Shown: piece by piece, positions 14,904 through 22,579 of the stretch
Position numbering within the stretch: the stretch's first letter is position 1
Layout of the letters: each line of letters starts with the position of its first letter
Source: a virus
IMG/VR virus record: IMGVR_UViG_3300027759_000050
Span: 62,001 to 126,000 of that record
Length of the DNA: 64,000 nt
Direction: 5' to 3' (one strand)
The notes under the pieces: generated by a model
Database searches by the model: none
Seen by the model: only the letters and a program-made list of their open reading frames with translations
Told to the model about the DNA's origin: nothing
Program-made: the position numbers and the translations under genes

Positions 14904-15440
14904 TTAGCCCTTGACAATATCGAAACTCAGTATAGGATGGCGGTGTCCCTGATTGAACATAGGTGCTCTAGTGGTTTCTTTCCATGTCCAGATTTCATTA
15001 AAACCTTCCTCTAATTTAGGAGGTTCATATCCTTGGATCATGTTATCAATTACATCCACTGGAATAACTTTACCAGCACGAAGGCTTAATCTTTGATTCA
15101 ATTCTGACCTGTCAGGTGTAGGAAATACCACAGCAATAATATAGTAATCAGACAACATAGCGAACTTTTTACGCCGACTGTTTATAGTAGTGGAGGTTTG
15201 ATCCCAAATAATATCCTGATTGTTTTCGCGAGCATAGATAACTTCAGCAGCCATCAACTCTACGGCTGCTGGCATAAAAGTGGAGAAAATATCACTATAC
15301 TCCCGATACAATTCTCCAGCCCATTTTTCAATGTGTTTGTCTGTAGAAATGTAAGCACACTCACTAGCCCATTTTTGATTTTGTGCCCAAGAAGATTTAC
15401 CTGAACCTGGAACACCAACCAACATATACAAATAACTCAT
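14904..15440 (-). CDS. P-loop kinase (polynucleotide kinase-like)
   Basis: 178 aa. LYMLVGVPGSGKSSWAQ is Walker A at the N-terminus; ISTDKHIEK is the Asp motif of PNKP/zeta-toxin-type kinases; IIWDQTSTTINSRRKK and RLSLRAGKVIPVDVIDNM form the Walker B and lid Arg region. Resembles the kinase domain of T4 PseT without a phosphatase part. Substrate (5'-OH RNA/DNA or other) unproven. Confidence 0.7.
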   Translation of the reverse strand: MSYLYMLVGVPGSGKSSWAQNQKWASECAYISTDKHIEKWAGELYREYSDIFSTFMPAAVELMAAEVIYARENNQDIIWDQTSTTINSRRKKFAMLSDYYIIAVVFPTPDRSELNQRLSLRAGKVIPVDVIDNMIQGYEPPKLEEGFNEIWTWKETTRAPMFNQGHRHPILSFDIVKG

Positions 15441-15649
15441 TCTTCAACTCCGAAATGTTTTTTAATCTCTAGAATAGGATGTAGGTATTCTTCACCTGGT
15501 CTGCTCATTCTAACAGTATACGGAGCAATAATGTCAATACATTCCTGCACAATCAACTCGGCGAACTTTTCTTTGTCAAATGTTCGTTCTTGTCCGTTAC
15601 TATAACATTCAGTAGCCTGTTTGATAAGTTCTCGAATTCGTTCGTTCAT
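15437..15649 (-). CDS. Small phage protein, paralogue of 20171-20398
   Basis: 70 aa. MNERIRELIKQA at the start, KFAELIVQECIDII in the middle and KKHFGVEE at the end match the 75-aa protein at 20171-20398 (MNERIQELADKI, KFAELIVWECAKLV, MEHFGVKE). The family is common in phages and uncharacterised. Confidence 0.65.
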   Translation of the reverse strand: MNERIRELIKQATECYSNGQERTFDKEKFAELIVQECIDIIAPYTVRMSRPGEEYLHPILEIKKHFGVEE

Positions 15650-15858
15650 ATCTTCACCTTTTTTACCTCGACAAAGGTCCTATTCTTAAAGTTCATTATC
15701 AGGCCATTTTTGAAAAATGCTACCTCATCACTATCTTGCCGAATGTAACCTACAGCCTTCACCGTCTTACCTTTAGGTTTATCTTCAAACAAGTATAGAT
15801 GATTGCAGGCCGAACCTGCCATCTTCCAATCAGTTGTTTCTTTTAGAATGTGGTACAT
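15646..15858 (-). CDS. Hypothetical protein
   Basis: 70 aa from MYHILKETTDWKMAGSACNH; an upstream in-frame extension lies inside the neighbouring gene. Beta-rich (VKAVGYIRQDSDEVAFFKNGL). No family recognised. Confidence 0.5.
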   Translation of the reverse strand: MYHILKETTDWKMAGSACNHLYLFEDKPKGKTVKAVGYIRQDSDEVAFFKNGLIMNFKNRTFVEVKKVKI

Positions 15859-16168
15859 AACTTTTGATACCTTCAACGATAGCATTATAAACGGCACGAA
15901 CGGACATATAGTATTCGTAATTTACATTTTCCACATCTACATTTTCATATTGATTATAATCTTGAAGGTCGATAATATCACAGGCCAAATTCACTGGTGT
16001 TTTGTATGCAGCAGTGAAACTTTCACGGTCATTATGCCTAGTGAATCCATTTCTATTTGAAATAAACTCATACGACCTTTTGGTCATAAATTCAATATCA
16101 ATAGTTGCACAGACAATCAGGTTGCTAGCAATAAGCACCTGGTCTGCTTTTGATATAGGTTCTCTCAT
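15830..16168 (-). CDS. Hypothetical protein
   Basis: 112 aa, helical N-terminus (EPISKADQVLIASNLIVCAT) and Asn/Tyr/Asp-rich middle (YNQYENVDVENVNYEYYMS). No family recognised. Confidence 0.5.
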   Translation of the reverse strand: MREPISKADQVLIASNLIVCATIDIEFMTKRSYEFISNRNGFTRHNDRESFTAAYKTPVNLACDIIDLQDYNQYENVDVENVNYEYYMSVRAVYNAIVEGIKSYVPHSKRNN

Positions 16169-16413
16169 ATTAGGTCCAACTGAATTTGATATGATTGCTC
16201 TTTCATTTCATGGTCGAATATTCGTATTGTAGTACCAACACCACCACAATTTTCATTTTTCATTATGTGCAGGACATTCAGCAATGCTGTAGTTTGTGTG
16301 CTAAAAGGACCACACACAAGGTCTTGAATTGTTGTATTATAACCAACACCATTGACGATAGCACGAACCCGTTGCTTGTTTTTGAAACCGGGAACAATTT
16401 GTTTAGTACGCAT
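16165..16413 (-). CDS. Hypothetical protein
   Basis: 82 aa from MRTKQIVPGFKNKQRVRAIV, behind AGGATTTTT; readings starting earlier would cross the promoter. Contains IFDHEMKEQSYQIQL at the end. No family recognised. Confidence 0.5.
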   Translation of the reverse strand: MRTKQIVPGFKNKQRVRAIVNGVGYNTTIQDLVCGPFSTQTTALLNVLHIMKNENCGGVGTTIRIFDHEMKEQSYQIQLDLI

Positions 16414-16443
16414 AAAAATCCTATTTACTGAGTCAATAGTGGT

Positions 16444-16496
16444 ATTATACACTATTCGGCATAAATGTCAATGGTATGTGTTGTTTTTAGGCAACA
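16444..16496 (-). promoter_or_regulatory. Sigma70-type promoter with upstream TGTTG/CAACA element
   Basis: Minus strand TTGACA (16466-16471), 16 bases, TATAAT (16444-16449). Just upstream, TGTTG-CCTAAAAA-CAACA (16479-16496) is the first of five near-identical elements in the window; here it also contains the stop codon of the preceding gene. Confidence 0.7.
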
Positions 16497-16663
16497 GTCC
16501 TAGGGAATGTTTTCATCCATTCCACTAGAATGTCTCGCGCTTCATACCGGCCGAGTCCATACTGTTCCTGGATCAATCGGCCACCCTCAAACATATTGAC
16601 AGCACCAGATTCTCGGACAGCGTCCAGGAAATCGAACATTTCATCTTTCATATCATTACTCAT
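16487..16663 (-). CDS. Small helical protein ending in the promoter element
   Basis: 58 aa read by hand: MSNDMKDEMFDFLDAVRESG at the start, YGLGRYEARDILVEWMK near the end. AGGAG ribosome site directly after the AAA ATPase stop. Its last codons (ACTGTTGCCTAA, TVA-stop) are part of the conserved TGTTG...CAACA element. Confidence 0.6.
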   Translation of the reverse strand: MSNDMKDEMFDFLDAVRESGAVNMFEGGRLIQEQYGLGRYEARDILVEWMKTFPRTVA

Positions 16664-16675
16664 ATTAAACTCCTA

Positions 16676-17542
16676 TCAACCGCAGATAGCGTATTCCGCC
16701 AATTCTTTCCACTTACCATTCGGATTAGATTTCCGAATCTTAATCACTTGCATAAGAGTACGCAAGGACAATTCTTTGATTTTCTCGCACAGAGTATCAA
16801 TCAGCTCCATTGCATCCGACTTGTGAGTCATAGCAAAATCTTCCATGAAGTCTGGTTGAGTCAACAGGAAATGCATACGCTCGACCTTCTGCTTAGCAGT
16901 CATAGTCAAGTCAACAGCAAGCGAACGGGTAATGATTGCTTGGTCCATAGAACCTGAGGACAGGTTAGAGATAAACACCACACGGCCTTTGAATTCAAAG
17001 ACATTAGGCAGGTCTTCATCTTTAATATCTGCACGCCAAGAGATGATACGGCGAGAGTACGAATCGAGAGCAGCTTTGAGCAGATTCAAGGACACAGGAT
17101 CCTTGAGCACAGAGTCACAATCATCGAACACGATAACCGAATTGCGGTTCTCATACAGGACACGATACAGACCTTTAGGTGTAGAGTAACCTTTGATAAC
17201 ACGATACGAATTCTTGGGGATATTGTCGCCAACATCGAGCTCATCGAGCACAGATACATCATTGAAACCGGCGTCACGCAGAGCAGCCGACACAGTATGA
17301 GATTTACCAAGACCACCAGGACCAGTAACAACCACGGACGCTTGGTCGCCGTTAGCGAGCATAGTGACCATATCTTTCACAAAACCGAAACGCTGGTTGA
17401 TTGTGAATTTAGATTCAACGACAGGTTCTGCCGCATCGGTACGCTTGAGCATACGCTCTAGAGCACGGCGATTGGAACGCTTGACGGTTTTGCCGTCAAT
17501 GATAGCTGCAAATTTGTCGCCGAGAGTGAAAATGTTTGACAT
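16676..17542 (-). CDS. AAA+ ATPase, conserved in T4-like marine phages
   Basis: 288 aa from MSNIFTLGDKF, behind CTGGAG. Walker A GPGGLGKSHTV (about residue 74), Walker B SVIVFDDCDSVL, sensor 1 RVVFISNLSSG, then a helical lid. Homologues of this single-domain ATPase with unknown client are usual in cyanophage-like T4 relatives. Driven by the first copy of the duplicated 98-base cassette. Confidence 0.72.
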   Translation of the reverse strand: MSNIFTLGDKFAAIIDGKTVKRSNRRALERMLKRTDAAEPVVESKFTINQRFGFVKDMVTMLANGDQASVVVTGPGGLGKSHTVSAALRDAGFNDVSVLDELDVGDNIPKNSYRVIKGYSTPKGLYRVLYENRNSVIVFDDCDSVLKDPVSLNLLKAALDSYSRRIISWRADIKDEDLPNVFEFKGRVVFISNLSSGSMDQAIITRSLAVDLTMTAKQKVERMHFLLTQPDFMEDFAMTHKSDAMELIDTLCEKIKELSLRTLMQVIKIRKSNPNGKWKELAEYAICG

Positions 17543-17544
17543 AA

Positions 17545-17642
17545 AATCTCCAGTAGTCAATCAGTTAAAATGGCAATTATACACGATTGGGACGGAAAGT
17601 CAAGCAACCACAGTTGTGATTTTTGTTGTTTTTAGGCAACAG
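17545..17642 (-). repeat. Duplicated regulatory cassette, copy 1
   Basis: 98 bases, 96 of them identical to 18028-18125. On the minus strand it contains, in order, TGTTG-CCTAAAAA-CAACA, the operator GCAAC-like palindrome (17604-17617), -35 TTGACT (17598-17603), 16 bases, -10 TATAAT (17576-17581), leader and the CTGGAGATT ribosome site. It drives the AAA ATPase gene. The upstream gene's stop codon (GTTGCCTAA) lies inside it. Confidence 0.85.
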
Positions 17643-18024
17643 ATTTTTCGGTGCAGAATTCACCGAATTCGGCCCAAGTGCCATAAAAAATAACGGCGTT
17701 TTTATAGTTTTTTACAAGTACGAATTCCTGATAGATGTGGTATTCGTATTCTTGGCCGGCATCATTCGTATTGGTGGGGTAGAGATAAAATGCACCAGTT
17801 CCAATTTTGAAATGTGCAATCATTTGAGCAGCCAGGCAACCCATGCCGTTTGCTGTTTTACGGGTTTCACCAACTTGGATGCCATTGGTTATGGCTTCAA
17901 ACTGATTCAGGAATTCAACCAGTTCGGCACCGTGGCCTGTAGGATAACCATCAAACTGGCGGTACATACAAACCAAAGGTTCATCATTTGAATCGTAAAC
18001 AAAAGTCAATGAACGAGTACCCAT
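17632..18024 (-). CDS. MGTRSLT-type conserved protein
   Basis: 130 aa. Opens MGTRSLTFVYDSNDEPLVCM..FDGYPTGHG, the hallmark of a conserved protein family found in bacteria and phages without assigned function. Ends SVA-stop inside the TGTTG...CAACA element of cassette copy 1. Confidence 0.65.
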   Translation of the reverse strand: MGTRSLTFVYDSNDEPLVCMYRQFDGYPTGHGAELVEFLNQFEAITNGIQVGETRKTANGMGCLAAQMIAHFKIGTGAFYLYPTNTNDAGQEYEYHIYQEFVLVKNYKNAVIFYGTWAEFGEFCTEKSVA

Positions 18025-18027
18025 AAA

Positions 18028-18125
18028 AATCTCCAGTAGTCAATCAGTTAAAATGGCAATTATACACGATTGGGACGGAAAGTCAAGCAACCACAGTTGT
18101 GATTTTTGTTGTTTTTATACAACAG
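18028..18125 (-). repeat. Duplicated regulatory cassette, copy 2
   Basis: Same 98 bases as 17545-17642 with two changes (loop CCTAAAAA to TATAAAAA). -35 TTGACT at 18081-18086, -10 TATAAT at 18059-18064, palindrome at 18087-18100, TGTTG...CAACA at 18107-18124. Drives the MGTRSLT gene. Confidence 0.85.
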
Positions 18126-18347
18126 TTAGACTTGTCCTTTTAGGTCGTCCACTTTTGCATTGATACAGGTGCCTTCCAATGTCTCAATAGGAAATCCTGA
18201 TTTCTCGGCATTTTGAATCATCACTTTCTTTTGTGTATCGATAGATGCTCTGCATTGTACTTCACTCTTATAATGTGTTTGCGCCTGCATAAAATTGCAG
18301 CTTCCGTTTAGGCACATGAATAGTACCGGTATAAAAATTTCAATCAT
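18126..18347 (-). CDS. Small exported or membrane-anchored protein
   Basis: 73 aa. Short hydrophobic start (MIEIFIPVLFMCLNGSC), then a soluble part with three more Cys-spaced positions (VQCRASIDTQ, EGTCINAK). Similar small secreted-looking proteins occur in phages; function unknown. Confidence 0.5.
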   Translation of the reverse strand: MIEIFIPVLFMCLNGSCNFMQAQTHYKSEVQCRASIDTQKKVMIQNAEKSGFPIETLEGTCINAKVDDLKGQV

Positions 18348-18739
18348 TTTGTTTCCTCTGCTAGTTTCCTATAACCCGACCAACTTGGATGTATTTTGTC
18401 TTTCGCAAGTTTTTCAATTGGTAATACAATATCACCATAATCTTTTGCTACCAATTGGACCATTTGCTGAACATAGGGTTTGTTTGCAGGCAATATCCAA
18501 AACACCCTGTCAGCATCAACTCTATTCCTTAGTTTCTGCAACTCCCACAGCGTCCTAACACCCTCATGGTCGTTTGATCCTAGGCTGATAATGACTGTTT
18601 TTGCATTCAGATTCTTATTCGCATTCCGTTTGTTCCATTGAGAACTATTGATACCACTTTCTGCATATGCAATACACCTAGGCCGAAACTGCTGTGTGCC
18701 TTCTGCAATACTATCACCAAGAATCAAACAATCAATCAT
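18344..18739 (-). CDS. SGNH/GDSL-type hydrolase
   Basis: 131 aa. The catalytic blocks are visible: LILGDSIAEGT (block I, Ser), VIISLGSNDHEG (block III, GxND) and DKIHPSWSGY (block V, Asp and His). At 131 aa it is a minimal version of the fold. SGNH enzymes remove acyl or acetyl groups from lipids or glycans; a cell-surface or DNA-modification substrate cannot be told from sequence. Confidence 0.72.
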   Translation of the reverse strand: MIDCLILGDSIAEGTQQFRPRCIAYAESGINSSQWNKRNANKNLNAKTVIISLGSNDHEGVRTLWELQKLRNRVDADRVFWILPANKPYVQQMVQLVAKDYGDIVLPIEKLAKDKIHPSWSGYRKLAEETK

Positions 18740-18942
18740 TCTTCGATTTCCTCATTCCACATTCTTACAGGCATATAACCCATTGAGCTGTTTAACCAGT
18801 AATCAACTTCCGATTGGGGCATTCCTTCTGCGACCAACCATTTATAGAATTCATTTCCGACTAATGCTTCATCAGGCATTGCTTTTGGGAATCCCCATTT
18901 CCAACCACTTGGTGGGTCACATATAGTTACAGTTTTTTTCAT
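18736..18942 (-). CDS. Small conserved phage protein
   Basis: 68 aa, Trp-rich (CDPPSGWKWGFPKAMPDEAL, VDYWLNSSMGYMP). The DPPSGW(K/R)(W/Y)GFPK pattern recurs in phages as an uncharacterised family. ATGA-type overlap with the SGNH gene. Confidence 0.6.
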   Translation of the reverse strand: MKKTVTICDPPSGWKWGFPKAMPDEALVGNEFYKWLVAEGMPQSEVDYWLNSSMGYMPVRMWNEEIEE

Positions 18943-18951
18943 ATATTATCC

Positions 18952-19071
18952 TTATACTGAGTAAATAAAGTCCCTGTAGACACCATAGCGGCGTATCAGA
19001 ATCGTAATTAAAACGCCTATGGTCAGTTCCAATGCGAACAAAACCGCTAGTATGGTGCCTAAAATTATCAT
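18952..19071 (-). CDS. Single-pass membrane peptide
   Basis: 39 aa read by hand: MIILGTILAVLFALELTIGV then LITILIRRYG and a short tail. One long transmembrane helix with positive residues after it. Starts as ATGA overlap with the previous small gene, so translation is probably coupled. Confidence 0.55.
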   Translation of the reverse strand: MIILGTILAVLFALELTIGVLITILIRRYGVYRDFIYSV

Positions 19072-19190
19072 TTTTTAGTAGTCATTTCGACCATCCAAGT
19101 CCTAAAATCACGGCGAGATATATTGGTTATAGGTATACCAGCCGTCTTACAGAAATGGTAAGCATCAAGATAAAATCCAAACTCTTTCAT
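19068..19190 (-). CDS. Very small soluble protein
   Basis: 40 aa read by hand: MKEFGFYLDAYHFCKTAG, then ITNISRRDFRTWMVEMTTKK. Looks like a small helix-turn-helix-like segment (FCKTAGIPITNISRRDFRTW) but too short to assign. Overlaps the DUF1281-like gene by 4 bases. Confidence 0.5.
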   Translation of the reverse strand: MKEFGFYLDAYHFCKTAGIPITNISRRDFRTWMVEMTTKK

Positions 19191-19702
19191 ACTTTTTCTC
19201 CTTCGGAATCATCTTCATCCATATTTTCTTCTTCCCAATCTCGAATATAACCAACGATATTAAACATTTCATCCAATTCCTCAGGAATGGTTGCAGCAAC
19301 ATCATCGGCATCACCTTCAAGAGCATACTCATCATTCTGGCCATTTTCGTAGATACCAGCAAAGCCCATGCCAGATTCGTAGTAATAACCTTTGACAGTG
19401 TAACCTTGTTCAGTCAGATAATCATAGAATCGAACAGGAGGTGCCCATGCTGAATCAAATGAAAGGGTTACAGATTCATCGGTGTCCTCGGTGACATAAA
19501 CATCCACATCCCACTTGGTTCCCCAATTAGAAACATTCCAATCATACCAGCTTTCTTCTTCACCGGCAGGCCGAGGAAGCAGGACATTCATAAAATCAGT
19601 TGAAACCTTGGTTTGGTTATTCAGCACGGCCTGACGGAACTCATCCAATTTAGATTTATCGGCATGAGAAACAACAACAACATTAGCGCACCAATTAGGC
19701 AT
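19187..19702 (-). CDS. YubB/DUF1281-like ferredoxin-fold protein
   Basis: 171 aa. MPNWCANVVVVSHADKSKLDEF is the signature opening of the YubB/Api92 family (MPNWCxN), with WGTKWDV and FDSAWAPPVRFYDYL as further family blocks. The C-terminus is strongly acidic. Widespread on plasmids and phages; function unknown. Confidence 0.75.
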   Translation of the reverse strand: MPNWCANVVVVSHADKSKLDEFRQAVLNNQTKVSTDFMNVLLPRPAGEEESWYDWNVSNWGTKWDVDVYVTEDTDESVTLSFDSAWAPPVRFYDYLTEQGYTVKGYYYESGMGFAGIYENGQNDEYALEGDADDVAATIPEELDEMFNIVGYIRDWEEENMDEDDSEGEKV

Positions 19703-19724
19703 AATAATTCCTTAAAATATAAAA

Positions 19725-19916
19725 TTAACGATTACACAATTCACAGTCAGCACCATCAGGGCCAACCTTTACTTCGTCATACCATGACAAGTCCATCCCA
19801 TCAGTTAGCATGAAATCGACACGAGCTTGTGCTAATTCTGCTGTGGGATAAACACCAAAGATATAACTCTCAGGGCATCCCCGGGTCTCTGCACGGACAA
19901 TAAAAATTGAAGTCAT
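19725..19916 (-). CDS. Small hypothetical protein
   Basis: 63 aa. IFIVRAETRGCPESYIFGVYPTAELAQARV resembles small phage proteins that track 'AEL A..R' helices; ends CELCNR with a CxxC. No assigned function. Confidence 0.5.
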   Translation of the reverse strand: MTSIFIVRAETRGCPESYIFGVYPTAELAQARVDFMLTDGMDLSWYDEVKVGPDGADCELCNR

Positions 19917-19925
19917 AATAATCCT

Positions 19926-20174
19926 TTAACCAAAAATCTGAGCGTCCATCTCTTGGACTTGTAACTCTTTAGTGGTGTGGTCGATAATCTCCCAAATACC
20001 ACCTTTGACCGGCAAGGCCATCACAATATCATGCGAATAGACCGAACCCATTTCAGTGTAATAACCTTCTACCTCGACCATACGGGTCGTACCGCGTTGG
20101 TTATCCATCATAGTACCGTACCAGCCATTACGCATACGGACACGCATACCTTTTTTAATATCAGCAGTTTTCAT
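19926..20174 (-). CDS. Hypothetical protein, SH3-like
   Basis: 82 aa. DIKKGMRVRMRNGWYGTMMDN looks like an SH3/KOW-type barrel start (G-M-R-V-R-x-x-x-G-W), as in several phage small proteins. No further assignment. Confidence 0.5.
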   Translation of the reverse strand: MKTADIKKGMRVRMRNGWYGTMMDNQRGTTRMVEVEGYYTEMGSVYSHDIVMALPVKGGIWEIIDHTTKELQVQEMDAQIFG

Positions 20175-20398
20175 TCTTTGACTCCAAAGTGTTCCATTAT
20201 AACATCAGACGATATGCCATAAGGTTCATCATTCCTTATACATTCATAATTGTATTTTCTCACCAATTTGGCACATTCCCACACAATCAACTCGGCGAAC
20301 TTGTTCAACTGTGCTGGCAATAATTTATCAGTTGCAGGGTTATCCCAATATTCTTCTGCCCAAATTTTATCAGCAAGTTCTTGGATTCGTTCGTTCAT
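20171..20398 (-). CDS. Small phage protein, paralogue of 15437-15649
   Basis: 75 aa, MNERIQELADKIW..., KFAELIVWECAKLVRKY, SSDVIMEHFGVKE. Shares start, middle and end motifs with the 70-aa protein at 15437-15649; the pair looks like an old duplication or two imports of one family. Confidence 0.65.
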   Translation of the reverse strand: MNERIQELADKIWAEEYWDNPATDKLLPAQLNKFAELIVWECAKLVRKYNYECIRNDEPYGISSDVIMEHFGVKE

Positions 20399-20399
20399 A

Positions 20400-20477
20400 T
20401 CAAGGTTCCAATAACATTCGTATAGTAATCAATATTACACACACTACAATGATCCAGGCTTGTGTTTCTGTCATCAT
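20400..20477 (-). CDS. Tiny membrane peptide
   Basis: 25 aa read by hand: MMTETQAWIIVVCVILITIR and five more residues. One transmembrane helix; GAGG lies six bases before the ATG and the stop is next to the start of the following gene. Small size keeps confidence low. Confidence 0.4.
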   Translation of the reverse strand: MMTETQAWIIVVCVILITIRMLLEP

Positions 20478-20487
20478 TCATTACCTC

Positions 20488-21015
20488 TTACTTGTTATCA
20501 ACCACAACAAACTCGGTGATGCCATACTTTTTGGTCAGAAATGCTTTTGCAGCATCGACAGTAGGACGGGCCGCTTCAGATTTACCACCGAACCAGGCCA
20601 TATACTTTTGACGGTCTGCACGGAACACGATAGTACCATCTGCAAAGGTTTCTTTAGTAGATACTTTTGCTACCTTGACAGTCTTAGGTGCTTTCGGCGC
20701 TTTAGCAGGTTTTGCTACCTTGACAGGTTTGGTACCAGTGATATCCATACCTACAGAATCCATCAATTCTACAACGGACACTTCCTTGGTCGCTTTTGGT
20801 GTCAGCACCTTGACAGGACCACGCCACGGTAGGAAACCGAGAGCACCAGTCTTACCTTTGGCTTGCATCACATCTTCCATGAGATACTCGCAGCGTGACC
20901 ATTCCTGGGACTCGGCATCGAACCAGCGATACGGAGTGCCGAGTTTCTCACCACGGTCGACCACATACAAGCCAGAGTGAACAGGATTAACACCAGAATT
21001 AAATACTTTTTCCAT
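20488..21015 (-). CDS. Hypothetical protein with Lys/Pro/Ala linker
   Basis: 175 aa from MEKVFNSGVNPVHSGLYVVD. N-terminal domain with WFDAESQEWSRC, then a basic repeat linker (KPVKVAKPAKAPKAPKTVKV) and a C-terminal domain (IVFRADRQKYMAWFGGKSEAARP). The linker looks like those of DNA-binding or histone-like proteins. GAGGTAATT ribosome site; strong promoter upstream. Confidence 0.55.
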   Translation of the reverse strand: MEKVFNSGVNPVHSGLYVVDRGEKLGTPYRWFDAESQEWSRCEYLMEDVMQAKGKTGALGFLPWRGPVKVLTPKATKEVSVVELMDSVGMDITGTKPVKVAKPAKAPKAPKTVKVAKVSTKETFADGTIVFRADRQKYMAWFGGKSEAARPTVDAAKAFLTKKYGITEFVVVDNK

Positions 21016-21043
21016 AATTACCTCTATCAACAAATCAAACTAT

Positions 21044-21096
21044 ATTATAACAGAATCCAACGGATATGTCAAGCACACTGTTGTTTTTATACAACA
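21044..21096 (-). promoter_or_regulatory. Sigma70-type promoter with TGTTG/CAACA element
   Basis: Minus strand TTGACA (21067-21072), 17 bases, TATAAT (21044-21049). Upstream TGTTG-TATAAAAA-CAACA (21079-21096), identical to that of cassette copy 2. Confidence 0.75.
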
Positions 21097-21336
21097 TCAA
21101 TATTCATATGCCGAGAAAGCAACAGCATTCTGCTTCAGGCAGGTAGACTGACGGCAGGTACCGTTCCGATTAGGAAACGCATCGGCAGGAGTATTACGAG
21201 GACCACGGTATCGCAGTTTGTAATATTTACCAGTGATTTTAGATATTTCCCGAAATACAGGAAGATATTTAATTGGGATATTAGAATATTCAGCCCGTGC
21301 CGAGTAATTAGCAAAAGAATTAAAAGATATTTTCAT
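21097..21336 (-). CDS. Hypothetical protein
   Basis: 79 aa basic protein (MKISFNSFANYSARAEYSNI; YYKLRYRGPRNTPADAFPNR) with two nearby Cys (GTCRQSTCLK). No family recognised. Confidence 0.5.
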   Translation of the reverse strand: MKISFNSFANYSARAEYSNIPIKYLPVFREISKITGKYYKLRYRGPRNTPADAFPNRNGTCRQSTCLKQNAVAFSAYEY

Positions 21337-21360
21337 GATAATATAATAATTAAATAATAA

Positions 21361-22110
21361 TTATGCCGCTTTGAGCATAATTGAAGGGTATTTTACGAAA
21401 CCAGAGGTATCTTTTTTCGCTTTACCTTTTGCATAGAGACCGACCACAGAGTTTGCAGGGTCCAGAAAACGCAGGTCCGATTCATCGCCGTTAAATACAG
21501 GCATAAATTTATAGGTTTCAGGCATTGCTGAACCTTTTTTGATACCGAATACCACAGCAATATTATAACCTTGGGTCATCGCCGACATTACATCAGCATC
21601 ATTACCATCAGCAGCAGAAAATGTCAGGTGATAATTAGCAATATTATTTACTTTACGACCTAGCACCTTGGTGTAGTCATAGAATTGGACATTAGGAAAT
21701 GCCGCGAAAATATTGATATATGTCACACCGTCTACCTCGACAGTATATTTTTCCCATGATATATCAGAGGTACCATTGAGGCGGAACACAGGAACCAGAC
21801 CTTGTTTCGCTGCCTGCTTGATTGCTAATTTAATATCAGCGACCAACCACTCAAAGAAACCAGCACGCTCTTCGTAGAAAAACACCGTTTTGCGAATCCG
21901 TGCCTTTTGAATAACATTGGTATTTTCACCTTTTTTGAACATACCGCCGCGACCGGCAGTATTCAAGCAGGCAGCAATACAACCTGCCGTTGCTTTGGGG
22001 CAAGTATTATGTCCTGATAATGTAGCAGGAGCAAGGTGCAGAATATAGGTCATATAACCTTGAGTCATACCCTTGAGCGTTTTGGGATTACCGACTGATA
22101 ATAATTTCAT
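21361..22110 (-). CDS. Phage 'gene product 88'-like protein
   Basis: 249 aa. Opening MKLLSVGNPKTLKGMTQGYM and the Cys block HNTCPKATAGCIAACLNTAGRGGMF match the GP88-type domain of actinophages and other phages. Further family blocks: VFRLNGTSDISWE and FYDYTKVLGR. The Cys pattern CxxxxxxCxxxC suggests a metal or Fe-S site (radical-SAM-like appearance). Biochemical role unknown. Confidence 0.65.
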   Translation of the reverse strand: MKLLSVGNPKTLKGMTQGYMTYILHLAPATLSGHNTCPKATAGCIAACLNTAGRGGMFKKGENTNVIQKARIRKTVFFYEERAGFFEWLVADIKLAIKQAAKQGLVPVFRLNGTSDISWEKYTVEVDGVTYINIFAAFPNVQFYDYTKVLGRKVNNIANYHLTFSAADGNDADVMSAMTQGYNIAVVFGIKKGSAMPETYKFMPVFNGDESDLRFLDPANSVVGLYAKGKAKKDTSGFVKYPSIMLKAA

Positions 22111-22113
22111 AAT

Positions 22114-22296
22114 TTACTCCACAGAAACAAAAATATCAACTACAGAGGACAAAAGCATCGACATTTCATAGTCGCCATTATTATCATCTTCGCATTCTGC
22201 CACCAATTCGAATTCGTTTAGAGCATCATAGATTAAATCTAATTGCTCTTGCGTGAATAATTGTTGCAACATTGCTTGCTGTTCTGCTTTTGTCAT
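22114..22296 (-). CDS. Small acidic protein
   Basis: 60 aa from MTKAEQQAMLQQLFTQEQLD; the earlier in-frame ATG would lie at the transcription start. Acidic C-terminal half (ECEDDNNGDYEMS). No family recognised. Driven by the palindrome promoter just upstream. Confidence 0.5.
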   Translation of the reverse strand: MTKAEQQAMLQQLFTQEQLDLIYDALNEFELVAECEDDNNGDYEMSMLLSSVVDIFVSVE

Positions 22297-22330
22297 TTTG
22301 TTACTTTCAGTATCGTTTAACATGAGTGCC

Positions 22331-22372
22331 ATTATACACGAATCCTAGGATTTGTCAAGCAACCTTAGTTGC
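22331..22372 (-). promoter_or_regulatory. Sigma70-type promoter with palindromic operator
   Basis: Minus strand GCAAC-TAAG-GTTGC (22359-22372) abuts TTGACA (22353-22358), then 16 bases and TATAAT (22331-22336). The operator and -35 also encode the last codons of the upstream gene (GCA ACT AAG GTT GCT TGA). Confidence 0.85.
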
Positions 22373-22579
22373 GATCCGGTCTTTCTTTACAGAATGATCC
22401 GAAAATACAGAATAAACTCCGTCGGGGGTAATAAATTTCCGCAATTTATGGTTATATTGACCATCCGATACTTTAGTATAACCGTATTGTGGGTGCTGCA
22501 AACGAATATCATCCGTTTTCAACATAAACAGGACATTTTTATATCCGTTATAAACGGCACAGTTTGCAATAATTTTCAT
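22355..22579 (-). CDS. Hypothetical protein ending ATKVA
   Basis: 74 aa, beta-rich (IIANCAVYNGYKNVLFMLKT; GYTKVSDGQYNHKLRKFITP). The C-terminal IATKVA-stop is encoded by the next gene's operator and -35 box. No family recognised. Confidence 0.55.
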   Translation of the reverse strand: MKIIANCAVYNGYKNVLFMLKTDDIRLQHPQYGYTKVSDGQYNHKLRKFITPDGVYSVFSDHSVKKDRIATKVA

